Positions 6,014-6,989 of a stretch of 6,989 bases of DNA are shown piece by piece (the stretch's first letter is position 1; every line of letters starts with the position of its first letter). The translations under genes were made by a program, and so were the position numbers. Under the pieces are notes generated by a model. The model worked only from the letters and a program-made list of their open reading frames with translations. It did no database searches and was not told the DNA's origin. This stretch comes from a bacterium. Its GTDB lineage: Bacteria; Vulcanimicrobiota; Xenobia; RGZZ01. The stretch is taken from assembly GCA_021782195.1 (NCBI GenBank), contig JAJXVI010000125.1:1-6989 (forward strand), written 5' to 3'.

Positions 6014-6110
6014 TCGGTCGGCACTCCTTCAGAAAATTTCGTTTCTGCTCTACCCCCGGGCCCCTGCCCATGCAAATCGCGGCATGCAGATCCCGAGGGT
6101 CTCACACGTC

Positions 6111-6119
6111 ATCCTAACA
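6111..6119 (-). promoter_or_regulatory. Possible extended -10 promoter of the acyl-CoA dehydrogenase gene
   Basis: TGTTAGGAT on the minus strand fits TGn followed by a 4-of-6 match to TATAAT. No good -35 is seen at 17 or 18 bases. It would give a leader of about 90 bases before the ATG at 6013. Confidence 0.35.
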
Positions 6120-6272
6120 CGCCGGTTCGCAGCATTGCATCCCTGAGAAGAGGGAAATTCTGGCGGTCTCCACAAAATGATAGCCGACACCCCCCAAGGA
6201 TCCGCTCAGTGACACCCGATTGGATCCGCCCCCCGGTGCTTGAATCAGGATGAAGCATGAGGGAGAAAGCAC

Positions 6273-6362
6273 ATGGACTCGACGAGCGGGGCGATCTGTG
6301 ACGATGTTGTCTTTGCTGTTGAAAGGGAAGGCTCACAAGCCCTCGAAGATGAGGGCAACTAG
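6273..6362 (+). CDS. Possible small ORF of 29 codons upstream of the PEP-CTERM gene
   Basis: The frame runs from ATG 6273 to TAG 6360-6362. It has a strong Shine-Dalgarno sequence, GAGGGAG (6259-6265), 7 bases before the start. The same seven bases (6384-6390) lie 5 bases before the ATG at 6396. The product begins MDSTSGAICDDVVFAVEREG and is acidic, with no membrane segment. It ends 33 bases before the next start, so it could be a leader peptide or a short independent protein. The segment DDVVFAVERE loosely recalls the first strand of HicB-like antitoxins, but the frame is far too short for that fold. The length is compatible with chance, and I am unsure it is translated. Confidence 0.35.
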   Translation: MDSTSGAICDDVVFAVEREGSQALEDEGN

Positions 6363-6395
6363 AACGGAAACAACGATGAGGTTGAGGGAGCACAG

Positions 6396-6989
6396 ATGCG
6401 GGGTAAATGGGGCAAGGCAGCACGGGCTGCACTGATACTCATGCTGCTGGTGGCCTCGGTCACCACGGGAAGCCGCGCCGGGTACGCAATTCCGCCCAAC
6501 CTCGTGGTGAACGGCACGTTTGTCGGCGGCAGCTCACATACAGCCACCGGATGGACCTTCACGGCCGCGACAGCCAGTTCAGACTTCCAGTATAGCAGCA
6601 TCGCGACCTTGCCGGCTCCGGGCGGAGCGACGGTTCAGGCGGGGTTTGGAGCGACGAGCAGCTATTACGACATGATTTCCCAGGCGATCGCCACCCAGTC
6701 GGGCCAGGAGTACTCGGTGCAGTTCTACCTGCTGGCAAGTGGCGCCAACGGATCTGTGTACTCCCAGTTTGGAACCGGGGCAGACCAGTTCCTGCTCAAT
6801 GGTGCCGGCGGGCCTACCACGTGGACCCTGGAGCAGTACACCTACGTGGCAACCGCCTCAAGCACCACCTTGACTTTTGGCGGGTACACGCCGCCGGGCT
6901 GGTACTACGTCACAGACGTGTCGGTACAGGCGCTTCCGGAGCCGACGCACATTCTTCTTGTAGGCCTGCTGGCAATGACTTTGATGGCG
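6396..6989 (+). CDS. PEP-CTERM sorting-domain protein (partial, runs off right edge)
   Basis: The frame is open for 198 codons from ATG 6396 to the window end. AGGGAG (6385-6390) lies 5 bases before the ATG. Residues 1-28 are a signal peptide (basic MRGKWGKAAR, core ALILMLLVASV, probable cleavage near SRA-GYA). The mature part begins PPNLVVNGTF and continues with WTFTAATA, ISQAIATQSGQEYSVQFYL and WYYVTDVSVQAL. This is the layout of carbohydrate-binding-like beta-sandwich domains (DUF642-like or CBM-like) frequent in PEP-CTERM proteins; no catalytic motif is seen. Pro181-Glu182-Pro183 is followed by a hydrophobic stretch (THILLVGLLAMTLMA) at the edge; the basic end of the sorting signal should follow within about ten codons. 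It shares the sorting signal with the protein at 3166-3813, but the mature domain is different. Confidence 0.9.
   Translation, partial: MRGKWGKAARAALILMLLVASVTTGSRAGYAIPPNLVVNGTFVGGSSHTATGWTFTAATASSDFQYSSIATLPAPGGATVQAGFGATSSYYDMISQAIATQSGQEYSVQFYLLASGANGSVYSQFGTGADQFLLNGAGGPTTWTLEQYTYVATASSTTLTFGGYTPPGWYYVTDVSVQALPEPTHILLVGLLAMTLMA

Larger units (their letters stand above)
6014..6395. other. Divergent intergenic region between the dehydrogenase and the second PEP-CTERM gene
   Basis: Apart from the minus-strand promoter candidate and the small ORF at 6273-6362, this stretch holds little that I can name. GGATCC occurs twice (6198-6203 and 6222-6227) and could form a 6-bp stem, but no T-run follows. 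I could not find a convincing plus-strand promoter for the gene at 6396. No riboswitch consensus was recognised. Confidence 0.5.

Noticed and set aside
6198..6227. Two GGATCC palindromes that could pair as a terminator
   Set aside because: The stem is only six bases, the loop is 18 bases, and no T-run follows on either strand.
6250..6435. 61-codon plus-strand frame overlapping the second PEP-CTERM start
   Set aside because: Its start has no proper ribosome binding site and it runs out of frame into the signal peptide of the real gene; the 29-codon frame has better start signals.

Overview
The window is high-GC bacterial DNA from a Gram-negative-type organism. This rests on one predicted outer-membrane-type lipoprotein and two secreted proteins ending in PEP-CTERM sorting signals. 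PEP-CTERM systems occur in exopolysaccharide-making lineages such as Planctomycetota, Verrucomicrobiota, Acidobacteriota and several Proteobacteria; the window alone does not decide between them. Shine-Dalgarno sequences are strong and close to starts.

Layout. Bases 1-1868, minus strand: a tightly overlapping operon read thyA, then folA, then an unrecognised single-pass membrane protein that runs off the left edge. The thyA and folA products are coupled in metabolism: ThyA makes dTMP and releases dihydrofolate, which FolA reduces. The membrane protein starts inside folA and carries a 39-bp tandem repeat coding for a Ser/Ala/Pro-rich linker outside the membrane. Bases 1869-2141 are a divergent control region. 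Bases 2142-2807, plus strand: a lipoprotein with a small beta-rich core and a Pro/Gly/Met/His-rich tail, followed by a candidate terminator. Bases 2808-3165 hold no convincing gene and end in a very good extended -10 promoter. Bases 3166-3813, plus strand: a complete PEP-CTERM protein. Bases 3814-4009 lie between convergent genes and hold two copies of a 35-bp repeat and a candidate terminator for the gene on the right. Bases 4010-6013, minus strand: a long VLCAD-like acyl-CoA dehydrogenase. Bases 6014-6395 are a second divergent control region with a possible 29-codon small ORF. Bases 6396-6989, plus strand: a second PEP-CTERM protein, cut by the right edge just after its PEP motif.

Most of the content is recognisable metabolism plus secreted surface proteins. 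No defence system, CRISPR array, tRNA, rRNA or transposon was seen. The points most worth a second look are the repeat-bearing membrane protein at the left edge, the Met/His-rich lipoprotein tail, the paired 35-bp repeats whose differences preserve a possible RNA stem, and the small ORF before the second PEP-CTERM gene.
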